Below, piece after piece: positions 17,846 through 26,041 of a DNA stretch of 64,000 bases. The position numbers were made by a program, and so were the translations under genes. Below the pieces are notes generated by a model, which was given only the letters and a program-made list of their open reading frames with translations, did no database searches and was not told the origin of the DNA. Source of the stretch: Methylobacterium dankookense. Lineage in GTDB: Bacteria; Pseudomonadota; Alphaproteobacteria; Rhizobiales; Beijerinckiaceae. Positions within the stretch are counted from its first letter, which is position 1; every line of letters begins with the position of its first letter. The stretch spans positions 58,169 to 122,168 of the forward strand of contig NZ_CABFVH010000012.1 in the NCBI RefSeq assembly GCF_902141855.1. Reading direction: 5' to 3'.

Positions 17846-18223
17846 ATGCTCTACGCAATCCTCTGCTACAAGGACGAGGACGTCGTCGCCGCCTGGAGCG
17901 AGGCGGAGGACGCCGCCGTCATGACCCGGCTCGGCGTGGTCCACGAGACGCTCGCGCGGCAAGGCAAGCTCGGGCCGTCGCTGCGCCTGCTGCCGACCAC
18001 CGCCGCCACCACCCTGCGCAAGGGCGGCGAGCCGCCGCTGGTGATCGACGGCCCCTTCGCCGAGACCAAGGAGCAGCTCCTCGGCTTCTACGTGGTGGAC
18101 GTCGCCGACCTCGACGAGGCGCTCGCCATCGCCCGCGACCTCGCCGCCGCCAATCCCGGCGGCGCCTACGAGCTGCGGCCGGTGCTGCTCTACAATCCCG
18201 ATCCGCGCGTGGCCGCCGGATGA
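17846..18223 (+). CDS. DGPF-domain (YCII-related) protein, ECF42 partner
   Basis: 125-residue single-domain YCII-like (DGPF) protein: MLYAILCYKDED at the start, VIDGPFAETKEQLLGFYVVD in the middle, EALAIARDLAAANPGG near the end. These ferredoxin-like-fold proteins are the conserved neighbours of ECF42 sigma factors and are thought to act in the same signalling route, but no enzymatic activity is established. AAGGAG lies five bases before the ATG at 17846. Its TGA overlaps the ATG of the sigma gene (ATGA), so the two are translationally coupled. Confidence 0.92.
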   Translation: MLYAILCYKDEDVVAAWSEAEDAAVMTRLGVVHETLARQGKLGPSLRLLPTTAATTLRKGGEPPLVIDGPFAETKEQLLGFYVVDVADLDEALAIARDLAAANPGGAYELRPVLLYNPDPRVAAG

Positions 18224-19482
18224 GCGCCACCGATCCCGACAGCGCCTGGATCGCGGCGGCGCTCGCCGCGTCCCGCCCGCGGGTGCTCGCCGCCCTGCTG
18301 CGCGCCTTCCGCGACCTCGACACGGCCGAGGAGGCCTATCAGGAGGCGGCCCTGCGCGCCCTGCGGACCTGGCCGCGCAACGGGCCGCCGCGGGACGTGG
18401 CCGCCTGGCTGATCCTCGTCGGCCGCAACGCCGCGCTCGACGGCAAGCGCCGCCGCACCCGGGAGGAGCCGCTGCCGCCGGAGGAGGCCCTGTCCGACCG
18501 CGACGACGCCGAGGCGCCGCTCGCGGAGCGGATCGACGCCTCCGCCTACCGCGACGACATCCTGCGGCTCCTCTTCATCTGCTGCCATCCGGAGCTTCCG
18601 GCGACGCAGCAGGTCGCGCTGGCGCTGCGCATCGTCTCCGGCCTGAGCGTCGCGCGCATCGCCCGCGCCTTCCTCGCCTCGGAGGCCGCGATGGAGCAGC
18701 GCATCACCCGCGCCAAGGCGCGGATCGCCCGGAGCGCGGTGCCCTACGAGGCGCCGGGGCCGGCCGAGCGGGCGGAGCGGCTCGGGGCCGTCTCGGCCAT
18801 GGTCTACCTCGTCTTCAACGCCGGCTATTCCGCCGGGACCGGCACCGAGCGGGCGGCGCTCTGCGATGAAGCGATCCGCCTCGGGCGCCTGCTGCTGCGC
18901 CTGTTCGGCAGCGAGCCGGAGGTGATGGGGCTCGTGGCCCTGATGCTCCTCCAGCACGCCCGGACGCCCGCCCGCTTCGACGCCGAGGGCGACATCGTGC
19001 TCCTCGACGACCAGGACCGCGGCCTCTGGCGCGGGCCGATGATCGCCGAGGGGCTCGCCCTCGTGGACAAGGCGATGCGCCACCGCGCGCCGGGTCCCTA
19101 CCAGGTCCAGGCCGCCATCGCCGCCCTGCACGCCCGCGCCGCGTGCCCGCAGGACACCGACTGGGCGGGGATCGACACGCTCTACGCGACGCTGGAGCGG
19201 CTGCAGCCCTCGCCGGTGGTCAGCCTCAACCGCGCGGTCGCGACCGCCAAGGTCGGCGGGCCGGCGGCGGGGCTCGCCCGCGTCGAGCCGCTGGCCGGCC
19301 CGCTCGACGGCTATTTCCACTTCCACGGCCTGCGCGGCGCCCTGCTGATGCAGCTCGGCCGGGACGGCGAGGCGCGCGAGGCGATGGGCCGGGCGATCGC
19401 GCTCGCCGGCACCGCGGCCGAGGCGGCGCATATCCGCATGCAGCTCGACCGGCTGAGCCGGGACGCCGCCGAACGAATCTGA
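18220..19482 (+). CDS. ECF42-family RNA polymerase sigma factor with C-terminal extension
   Basis: 420 residues. The sigma-2 region is near 15-85 (LRAFRDLDTAEEAYQEAALR) and sigma-4 near 115-175 (ATQQVALALRIVSGLSVARI, then EAAMEQRITRAKARI). A C-terminal helical extension of about 230 residues follows, with the family stretch AMVYLVFNAGYSAGTGTER and TPR-like helices. No anti-sigma gene is adjacent; in ECF42 members the extension itself is thought to regulate activity. Coupled to the DGPF gene by ATGA. Two copies of its likely promoter motif sit before the DGPF gene and before the next gene, which predicts autoregulation. Confidence 0.93.
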   Translation: MSATDPDSAWIAAALAASRPRVLAALLRAFRDLDTAEEAYQEAALRALRTWPRNGPPRDVAAWLILVGRNAALDGKRRRTREEPLPPEEALSDRDDAEAPLAERIDASAYRDDILRLLFICCHPELPATQQVALALRIVSGLSVARIARAFLASEAAMEQRITRAKARIARSAVPYEAPGPAERAERLGAVSAMVYLVFNAGYSAGTGTERAALCDEAIRLGRLLLRLFGSEPEVMGLVALMLLQHARTPARFDAEGDIVLLDDQDRGLWRGPMIAEGLALVDKAMRHRAPGPYQVQAAIAALHARAACPQDTDWAGIDTLYATLERLQPSPVVSLNRAVATAKVGGPAAGLARVEPLAGPLDGYFHFHGLRGALLMQLGRDGEAREAMGRAIALAGTAAEAAHIRMQLDRLSRDAAERI

Positions 19483-19501
19483 AAAAAAAGATCCGCGCGG
19501 G

Positions 19502-19529
19502 TGTCGGGGGCCGCCCGGCCCGCGCGTCC
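19502..19529 (+). promoter_or_regulatory. ECF42-type promoter, copy 2
   Basis: TGTCGG (19502-19507), 17 bases, CGTCC (19525-19529), in the gap after the sigma gene and 56 bases before the VOC gene start. Identical hexamer, pentamer and spacer length to copy 1, while the spacer sequences differ. Confidence 0.6.
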
Positions 19530-19585
19530 TTGGGGTGAGGCCGCAGGGAACACCAGGGGATGCGGCCGAGGAGGAGAGGACCCGC

Positions 19586-19999
19586 ATGAGCCAGAATTCC
19601 GAGACCGCGCCGGCCCCCGTGAAGGGCGGCGTCGTCGCCTACCTGACCGTGGATGGCGCCCTGAAGGCCGCCGAGTTCTACGCCCGTGCCTTCGGCGCCG
19701 AGACCGTCACTGCCATGCCCGCCGACGAGCAGGGCCGGACGATGCATGTTCACCTCCATGTGAACGGCTCCTCGCTGATGCTGAGCGACGCCTATCCGGA
19801 GCACGGCCACCCGTTCCGGGATCCCCAGGGCTTCAACCTGACGCTGATGGTGGACGAGATCGACGCCCGCTACGCCCGCGCCGTCGAGGCCGGGGCGACT
19901 GCCGTGATGCCGCCGACCGAGATGTTCTGGGGCGACCGCTACGGGCAGCTGCGCGACCCGTTCGGCATCCTCTGGGCGATGAACCAGCAGAAGCGCTGA
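19586..19999 (+). CDS. VOC-superfamily (glyoxalase/PhnB-like) protein
   Basis: 137 residues with the paired beta-alpha-beta-beta-beta repeats of the vicinal-oxygen-chelate fold: VVAYLTVDGALKAAEFYARA, then HVHLHVNGSSLMLSDAYPE, NLTLMVDEIDARYARAVEAG and YGQLRDPFGILWAM. PhnB-like members often lack a defined substrate. It is the first gene after the second ECF42-type promoter and probably belongs to the stress regulon run by that sigma factor. GGAGGAGAGGA upstream gives a good ribosome site for the ATG at 19586. Confidence 0.87.
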   Translation: MSQNSETAPAPVKGGVVAYLTVDGALKAAEFYARAFGAETVTAMPADEQGRTMHVHLHVNGSSLMLSDAYPEHGHPFRDPQGFNLTLMVDEIDARYARAVEAGATAVMPPTEMFWGDRYGQLRDPFGILWAMNQQKR

Positions 20000-20032
20000 G
20001 ACGCCCCCTCCCCGAACCCGACGAGGCCGACC

Positions 20033-20497
20033 ATGACCGATCCGAGCGCGCGCGAGCTCGTCCTCACGCGCATCATCCCCGCCTCCCCCGCCGCCCTCTA
20101 CCGGGCCTGGACCGAGCCGGAGCTCCTGAAGCGCTGGTTCGCCCCCAAGCCCTGGTCGGTGGCCGAGGCCGAGACCGATCCGCGCCCCGGCGGCTCCAGC
20201 CGCATCGTCATGCGCGGGCCGGACGGCACCGAGTTCCCGAGCGCGGGCGTCTATCTCGACGTGGTGGAGAACGCGCGCATCGTCTTCACCGACGCCTATA
20301 CCCGCGCCTGGGAGCCGGCGGCCAAGCCCTTCTTCACCGGCATCATCACCTTCGAGCCGGTGGAGGGCGGCACCCGCTACACGGCGCGGGCGCTGCACTG
20401 GACGGCGGAGGACCGCGCCGCGCACGAGGCGATGGGCTTCCACGAGGGCTGGGGCCGCTGCGCCGACCAGCTCGCGGAACTCGCCGCCACCCTCTGA
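20033..20497 (+). CDS. SRPBCC/AHSA1-domain protein
   Basis: 154 residues of the START-like AHSA1 family, which forms a hydrophobic ligand pocket. The family opening is ASPAALYRAWTEPELLKRWF, followed by GGSSRIVMRGPDGTEF and FTGIITFEPVEGGTRYTARA, ending AHEAMGFHEGWGRCADQLAE. Such proteins commonly accompany ArsR regulators or ECF42 sigma factors, and their ligand is usually unknown. It lies 33 bases after the VOC gene in the same direction. Function beyond ligand binding cannot be deduced. Confidence 0.88.
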   Translation: MTDPSARELVLTRIIPASPAALYRAWTEPELLKRWFAPKPWSVAEAETDPRPGGSSRIVMRGPDGTEFPSAGVYLDVVENARIVFTDAYTRAWEPAAKPFFTGIITFEPVEGGTRYTARALHWTAEDRAAHEAMGFHEGWGRCADQLAELAATL

Positions 20498-20540
20498 CGG
20501 GATCGGATCCCGCCCCTCCGCGAACAGGACGGAACGACAC

Positions 20541-21023
20541 ATGCCGAAGGTCAGCACCTGCCTCTGGTTCGACCGGGACGCCGAGGCGGCGGTCCGCCTC
20601 TACGTCTCGCTCGTGCCGGATTCCTGGATCGATCACATCCAGCGCGCGCCGGGGCCGTGGCCCGGCGGCGAGACCGGCGACGCGATCCTGCTCGCCTTCA
20701 CGCTGGGCGGGCAAAGCTACCAGGCGCTCAATGGCGGCATGGCGGCCGATTACGGGACGGCGGCCTCGATCTCAATCTCCTGCGCCGACCAGGCCGAGGT
20801 GGACAGGCTCTGGGCCGCCCTCACCGCGGATGGCGGCCAGGAGATCGCCTGCGGCTGGCTGCGCGACCGCTGGGGCGTGCCGTGGCAGATCGTGCCCGAG
20901 GCCATGCTGCGCCTCCTCGCCGATCCGCATCCTGGCGTCTCGGGCCGGGCCTTCACCGCCATGCAGGGCATGGTGAAGCTCGACATCGCGGCCCTGGAGC
21001 GCGCGGCGGCCGGGGAGGGCTGA
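20541..21023 (+). CDS. VOC-family protein (3-demethylubiquinone methyltransferase-like domain)
   Basis: 160 residues of the PhnB/UbiG-associated VOC type: KVSTCLWFDRDAEAAVRLYV, then FTLGGQSYQALNGG, SISISCADQAEVDRLWAALT and DRWGVPWQIVPEAM. Despite the domain name used in databases no SAM-binding motif is present, so methyltransferase activity is unlikely. It closes the run of three small genes behind the ECF42 sigma factor, 43 bases after the AHSA1 gene, and is probably co-transcribed with it. Confidence 0.87.
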   Translation: MPKVSTCLWFDRDAEAAVRLYVSLVPDSWIDHIQRAPGPWPGGETGDAILLAFTLGGQSYQALNGGMAADYGTAASISISCADQAEVDRLWAALTADGGQEIACGWLRDRWGVPWQIVPEAMLRLLADPHPGVSGRAFTAMQGMVKLDIAALERAAAGEG

Positions 21024-21123
21024 CAGCGGGGGCTTCTCCGGGCCGGGCGCGGCGGATGCCGGTGGCCATCCGCCTCCGGCCGTGATCTCTGGCGCGGCGG
21101 CACCCGCGCCGGAGAGACACGCC

Positions 21124-22305
21124 ATGCAGTCCAACGAACCCGGCAACGCAGAGCGGACGCAGCCGGCCGATCCGGCACGGGACGGCCTGCAGACGCCCTG
21201 CCTCCTCCTCGACGCGGCGAAGGTCCGGGCGAACGTGGACCGGATGCGCGCGCATCTGACCGGCCTCGGCGTCGCCTTCCGGCCGCATCTGAAGACCGCC
21301 AAGTCCCTCGACGTGGCCCGCATCGCCATGACGGCGCCCGAGGGCCCCGCCATGGTCTCCACCCTGCGCGAGGCGGAGTATTTCGCCGAGGGCGGGGTGC
21401 GCGACATGATCTACGGGGTCGGCATCGCCCCGGCGAAGCTTGATCGCGTCGCGGCCATCCGCGCGCGCGGGGTCGATCTCGCCGTCATCCTCGACAGCCT
21501 CGAACAGGCGGACGCCGTGGCCGCGCAGGCCCGGGCGGCCGGCGACGCCCTGCCGGTCCTGATCGAGGTGGATGCCGACGGCCACCGCTCGGGCGTCGCG
21601 CCGGACGACACGGCGACGCTCGTGGCGATCGGCCGGCGCCTGACGGAGGGCGGTGCCGCCCTGCGCGGGGTGCTGCTCCATGCGGGCGACAGCTACGCCC
21701 TCAGCGATCCCGCCGCGCTCGCGGACGCCGCCGAGGCCGAGCGCCGCGCGGCGGTTCGGGCAGCGGACGCCCTGCGGGGCGCTGGCCTGCCCTGCCCCGT
21801 GGTCAGCATCGGCTCGACCCCGACCGCGCGCTTCGCCCGCGACCTCACCGGCGTCACCGAGGTCCGCGCCGGCGTGTTCATGTTCGGCGACCTGTACCAG
21901 GCCGGCACCGGCGCGGTGGCGGTGGCGGACATCGCCCTGTCGGTGCTCGCCACCGTGATCGGCCATCAGCGGGCGAAGGGCTGGATCATCGTGGATGCCG
22001 GCTGGATGGCGCTCTCGCGCGACCGCGGCACGGCGAAACAGGCGGTGGACCAGGGCTACGGCGTGGTCTGCGACCTCGCGGGGCAGGCCTACCCGGATCT
22101 CCTCGTCGCCGACGCGAACCAGGAGCACGGCATCGTGGCGCTCCGGCGCGGATCGGGGGCCAGGCTGCCCGATCTGCCGGTCGGATCGCGGATCCGCATC
22201 CTGCCGAACCATGCCTGCGCCACCGGCGCGCAGCACGAATGCTACCACGTTCTCGACGAGGCCGGCCGCGTCTCCGGGGTGTGGCCCCGCATCAACGGCT
22301 GGTAG
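21124..22305 (+). CDS. DSD1/D-threonine aldolase-like PLP enzyme
   Basis: 393 residues of the fold-III PLP family (alanine racemase-like barrel) acting on D-3-hydroxy-amino acids, either aldol cleavage of D-threonine or dehydration of D-serine. The PLP lysine is expected in FRPHLKTAKSLDVARI. The C-terminal metal site has the expected pair QEHGIVAL (His) and NHACATGAQHECYHV (His, Cys). The ATG at 21124 has only a weak ribosome site. It stands alone after the sigma operon and converges with the ABC transporter gene. Which of the two reactions it catalyses is not decidable here. Confidence 0.83.
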   Translation: MQSNEPGNAERTQPADPARDGLQTPCLLLDAAKVRANVDRMRAHLTGLGVAFRPHLKTAKSLDVARIAMTAPEGPAMVSTLREAEYFAEGGVRDMIYGVGIAPAKLDRVAAIRARGVDLAVILDSLEQADAVAAQARAAGDALPVLIEVDADGHRSGVAPDDTATLVAIGRRLTEGGAALRGVLLHAGDSYALSDPAALADAAEAERRAAVRAADALRGAGLPCPVVSIGSTPTARFARDLTGVTEVRAGVFMFGDLYQAGTGAVAVADIALSVLATVIGHQRAKGWIIVDAGWMALSRDRGTAKQAVDQGYGVVCDLAGQAYPDLLVADANQEHGIVALRRGSGARLPDLPVGSRIRILPNHACATGAQHECYHVLDEAGRVSGVWPRINGW

Positions 22306-22320
22306 CGCGGGAGCCGCCCC

Positions 22321-24099
22321 CTATTCGGCGGCGGTCCGCGGCACGTCCGCCCCGGCCGCGGCGAACTGGGCCGCGTGCAGGCGCCGGTAGTATCCGCCCG
22401 CCGCCAGCAGCGCCTCGTGCCGGCCCTCCTCGACGATGCCGCTCTGCGTCACCACCACGATGCGGTCGGCATGCCGGACCGTGGCGAGCCGATGCGCGAT
22501 GACCAGGGTGGTCCGGCCGGAAGCGAGTTCGGCGAGCGCGGCCTGGATCTCCCGCTCGGTCTCGGTGTCGAGGGCCGAGGTCGCCTCGTCGAGGATCAGG
22601 ATCGGCGGGTTCTTCAGGAAGACCCGCGCGATGGCGAGGCGCTGCTTCTGCCCGCCGGAGAGCTTCACGCCGCGCTCGCCGACCACGGTGTCGAGCCCGT
22701 CCGGCAGCCCCGCGATCAGGTCGCCGAGGCGGGCGCGCCGCGCCGCTTCCAGGATCTCGGCCTCGCCGGCATCGAGCCGGCCATAGGCGACGTTCTCGCG
22801 GATCGTGCCTGCGAACAGGAACACGTCCTGCTGCACGATGCCGATCTGACCGCGCAGGGAGGCGAGCGTGTAGTCGCGGATGTCGCGCCCATCGATCGTG
22901 ATGCGTCCGGCCCCGACCTCGTAGAAGCGCGGGATCAGCGAGCACAGCGTGGTCTTGCCCGCGCCGGAGGGGCCGACGAGCGCCACCGTCTCGCCCGCGC
23001 CCACCGCGAGGTTCAGGCCCGCGAGGACGGGCCGGTCCGGGCTGTAGCCGAAGGAGACGTCCTCGAAGCGGATGTCGCCGCGCAAGCTGCCTGCCGCCAC
23101 CGCGTCCGGCCGGTCCACGATGTCGGGCTCGGTGCCGAGGAGGCCCATGTAGCGCCGGAATCCGGCGATGCCCTTGGGATAGGTCTCGACCACCGCGCCG
23201 ATCTTCTCCAGCGGCCGGTAGAACACGCCCACCAGCAGCAGGAAGCCGACGAAGCCGCCCGCCGTGAGATCGCCGCGCACCACGAAGGCGGCGCCGCCCA
23301 GCAGCACCACGATCTGGACGAGGCGCATGCCGAGATAGTTGATCGACAGGCTCGCCGCCATGATGCGGTAGGCCTCGAGCTTGGTGGCGCGGTAGCGGGC
23401 GTTGTCGACCGCGAAGAGCGCGCGCTCATGCGCCTCGTTGGCGAAGGCGCGCACCACGCGCACGCCGCCGACATTCTCCTCGATGCGGGCGTTGAAGGCG
23501 CCGACGCGGCCGTACTGGGCCTGCCAGTTGCGGGTCATGCGGCCGCCGTAGCGCAGGGTCACGAAGGCGATGACCGGCAGGATCGCCGCCGTCATCAGGG
23601 CGAGCGGCGGATGCACCCAGATCATCAGGCCGAAGGCGCCGAAGAGCGTCATCACCGCGATGAACAGGTCCTCCGGCCCGTGATGGGCGACCTCGCCGAT
23701 CTCCTCCAGATCCTTGGTGACGCGGGCGACGAGGTGCCCGGTCTTCTGGCCGTCGTAGAAGCGGAAGGAGAGCTTCTGCAGGTGGTCGAAGGCGCGCGCC
23801 CGCATCGCGGTCTCGATGTTGATGCCGAGCACGTGTCCCCAATAGGTGACGACGACCATCAGGCCGGCATTGGCGACGTAGAGAGCCGCGAGACCGGCGG
23901 CGGCGAGCACGATCAGGCCCCAATCCTGCTGCGGCAGCAGCCGGTCGACGAAGGCCTTCACGGCGACGGGGAAGCCGAGTTCGAGCAGGCCCGAGAGCAC
24001 GGCGCAGCCGAAATCCACCAGGAACAGCGTCCGGTGCGGCCGGTAATAGGCGAGGAAGGCCTTCAGCATCGGGATTCGGAACAGCGACCGGTCGAACAT
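22321..24099 (-). CDS. ABC exporter, fused permease and ATPase (MsbA-like half transporter)
   Basis: 592 residues. The N-terminal half (about 15-315) has six membrane helices, starting with TLFLVDFGCAVLSGLLELGF. The ATPase half has Walker A GPSGAGKTTL near 381, Q-loop IGIVQQDVFLF, signature LSGGQKQRLAIARV, Walker B ILILDEATSALD and H-loop VIAHRL. The protein must dimerise. It could export a siderophore, lipid or drug. It overlaps the end of the FhuF gene, which suggests a link to iron uptake. The start is either ATG 24099 or ATG 24069; the latter would give a tight ATGCTGA overlap with the fhuF stop. Confidence 0.9.
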   Translation of the reverse strand: MFDRSLFRIPMLKAFLAYYRPHRTLFLVDFGCAVLSGLLELGFPVAVKAFVDRLLPQQDWGLIVLAAAGLAALYVANAGLMVVVTYWGHVLGINIETAMRARAFDHLQKLSFRFYDGQKTGHLVARVTKDLEEIGEVAHHGPEDLFIAVMTLFGAFGLMIWVHPPLALMTAAILPVIAFVTLRYGGRMTRNWQAQYGRVGAFNARIEENVGGVRVVRAFANEAHERALFAVDNARYRATKLEAYRIMAASLSINYLGMRLVQIVVLLGGAAFVVRGDLTAGGFVGFLLLVGVFYRPLEKIGAVVETYPKGIAGFRRYMGLLGTEPDIVDRPDAVAAGSLRGDIRFEDVSFGYSPDRPVLAGLNLAVGAGETVALVGPSGAGKTTLCSLIPRFYEVGAGRITIDGRDIRDYTLASLRGQIGIVQQDVFLFAGTIRENVAYGRLDAGEAEILEAARRARLGDLIAGLPDGLDTVVGERGVKLSGGQKQRLAIARVFLKNPPILILDEATSALDTETEREIQAALAELASGRTTLVIAHRLATVRHADRIVVVTQSGIVEEGRHEALLAAGGYYRRLHAAQFAAAGADVPRTAAE

Positions 24100-24797
24100 T
24101 CGAGGGGGCAGAGCGCTCCGCAGGAGGGAACGCCCGGCAGGCGTTGGCGCAGGCAGCAGGTGCGCCGCCGGCAGCCGGAGGCGCCCGGGCACAGGGCCTG
24201 CGCCAGGGGGCCTCTCGTAGCGCAGGCCGGCCCCGCGCACCAACCGAGGCAGGCGGCGACCTCCGCGCGGGCCGGCGCGTCCGCCTCACCGAACTCGCGA
24301 GCGACGTAGTCGAGGATCACCGCGGCATTGCCCCACAGGACGCGGCGGGCGATGCCGCAGCGGGCGTGGCACAGCTCCACGAAGGGGTTCAGATGGTCCT
24401 CGATCAGCCCCGCGAGGCCGGGCGGCGGGCCGGCGGAGGGCGCCCGCGTGTCGGGCTCCACCAGCAGGCGGGCGGGGCGCCCCGCCGCGTCGAGCTCGAG
24501 GCTCGTCCGGTCGAAGGCGAGCGGCAGGGGGCGCCCGAGGCGCAGGAGCGCGGTCAGCGCGGGGGTGGCGAGGACGGCGAAGTAGAACTGGCTCCAGTAG
24601 GAGACGAGGGCGCGGCGGTCGCGCGGCTCCCCGGTCTCCCCGAGCCCTGCGCTGAAGGCCGAGAGCGCCGCGTCGAACACGGCCGGGTCGCGCAGGGCGA
24701 CCAGCCGGGTCGCCGCCGGGCCGCCGGGACCCGCGGCCACGCCGCCGCGATAGGCGCCGAGCGAGTCGGGCACGCGGCAGGCGATCTCCGCGATCAT
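24063..24797 (-). CDS. fhuF: FhuF-like siderophore-iron reductase
   Basis: 244-residue cytoplasmic [2Fe-2S] protein that reduces ferric siderophores so iron can be released. The C-terminal cluster motif is visible as CRRRTCCLRQRLPGVPSCGALC: adjacent cysteines, ten residues, Cys, three residues, Cys. E. coli FhuF has two residues in the last gap. Upstream LIEDHLNPFVELCHARCGIA matches the family. Its ATG overlaps the stop of the MFS gene (24794-24797, ATGA) and its end overlaps the ABC exporter, so all three are one operon. Confidence 0.83.
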   Translation of the reverse strand: MIAEIACRVPDSLGAYRGGVAAGPGGPAATRLVALRDPAVFDAALSAFSAGLGETGEPRDRRALVSYWSQFYFAVLATPALTALLRLGRPLPLAFDRTSLELDAAGRPARLLVEPDTRAPSAGPPPGLAGLIEDHLNPFVELCHARCGIARRVLWGNAAVILDYVAREFGEADAPARAEVAACLGWCAGPACATRGPLAQALCPGASGCRRRTCCLRQRLPGVPSCGALCPLECSTGRCSESRC

Positions 24798-26041
24798 CGC
24801 GCGCCCCCCGGAACCGTCCGCCGCGTCCGGGAGACCGCGAGCGCGAGCCAAGCGATCGCGGCGGCGTAGAGCGGCATCGCGGCGAGGAAATAGGCCGGCC
24901 AGCCGGCCCAGCCGGCGAGCGCGGGCGCGGCCACGCGCAGCGGCATCGCCGCGAAGAAGGCCGCCCCGAACAGCAGCGCGTAGTCCGTGGCCGGCCGCGG
25001 CCCCTGCGCCCAGCGGTAGATCATGTTGAACACCGGCACGCCGATGAGACCGCCGCAGACGAAGTTCATGACGGTGGCGACGATGGCCGGGGCCGGGGCC
25101 CCGGCGGCGCAGGCGGCGGCCATGAGGCCGCCCGAGGCGAGGACGCCGATCCCGCCCAGCACGATCAGCAGGGCCGTGCCGAAGCGCGCGGCGAGGGCGC
25201 CCGCCACCAGCGCCATGACGAGGTTGACCCCGGGCAGGACGCTGCCCGTCAGGAACCCGACCTGGCCCAGCGGCACGCCGAGATCGAGCAGCGCCAGGGT
25301 GTTGGGCCCCGACAGGAGGTAGGCGGCGGCGAAATAGGCGCCGAGCACCAGGATCCGCGAGACCAGGGCGCGCAGGCGCGCGAACGAGCCCGACCAGCGC
25401 TCCGGCGCGCCGCCGGCCCCGCGCAGGCGCCGTTCCGGATAGGCCAGGATCGGCAGCAGGCAGAGCGCGTCGAGCCCGGCGCAGGCGAGGACCGCGAGAC
25501 GCCATCCGAGGACATCGTAGGATCCAACCAGGACGCCGACGCCGAGGATGCCGCCGAGCGAGGCGCCGCAGAGCTTGGCCGAGGCGACGAAGGCGCGCCG
25601 CTCCGCCGGCACCGTCTCGACCACCAGAGCTTCGAGGGCGATGTCCATCGTCGCGACGCAGGCGCAGGCCCCGATCGCCAGCGCCAGCAGCGCCGGCAGC
25701 GGCCAGTGCTCGCCGAAGCTCAGGACGCAGAGCAGTGCGACGGTCAGCCCCTGCGCCGCCGCGATCCAGCCGACCCGGTGCGGGAGGACCGGCAGGCGCA
25801 GGCGGTCGAGCGCCGCCGCCCACAGGAAGGTGAGCCCGACCGGCAGGTTGATGAGTTGCAGCAGGCCGACCTCGGCGAGGACCATGCCGCGCGCCCGCAG
25901 GATCAACGGGGCGCCGCCGGCCAGGAAGCCGATCGTCGCGCCGAAGGTGACATAGAGACAGAAGAACGGCGCCAGCGGGCGCAGGCCCGTCAGTGCGGCC
26001 CCGGCCCGCTCGCCGAGCCGGATGGCGGCGGATCCGCTCAT
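24794..26041 (-). CDS. MFS transporter, RhtX/FptX-type siderophore importer
   Basis: 415 residues with about twelve membrane helices (for example PLAPFFCLYVTFGATIGFLA, LLALAIGACACVATMDIALE). Its size and its position with FhuF, a TonB-dependent siderophore receptor and a PepSY protein match the FptX/RhtX type, which brings ferric siderophores across the inner membrane with a single protein instead of an ABC system. It is the first gene of the minus-strand iron operon. Its ATG overlaps the stop of a short possible leader peptide encoded by 15-bp tandem repeats at 26043-26100. Substrate not defined. Confidence 0.8.
   Translation of the reverse strand: MSGSAAIRLGERAGAALTGLRPLAPFFCLYVTFGATIGFLAGGAPLILRARGMVLAEVGLLQLINLPVGLTFLWAAALDRLRLPVLPHRVGWIAAAQGLTVALLCVLSFGEHWPLPALLALAIGACACVATMDIALEALVVETVPAERRAFVASAKLCGASLGGILGVGVLVGSYDVLGWRLAVLACAGLDALCLLPILAYPERRLRGAGGAPERWSGSFARLRALVSRILVLGAYFAAAYLLSGPNTLALLDLGVPLGQVGFLTGSVLPGVNLVMALVAGALAARFGTALLIVLGGIGVLASGGLMAAACAAGAPAPAIVATVMNFVCGGLIGVPVFNMIYRWAQGPRPATDYALLFGAAFFAAMPLRVAAPALAGWAGWPAYFLAAMPLYAAAIAWLALAVSRTRRTVPGGAR

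Noticed and set aside
19483..19501. Terminator after the ECF42 sigma gene
   Set aside because: An A-run on the plus strand follows the stop but no stem of useful length precedes a T-run.
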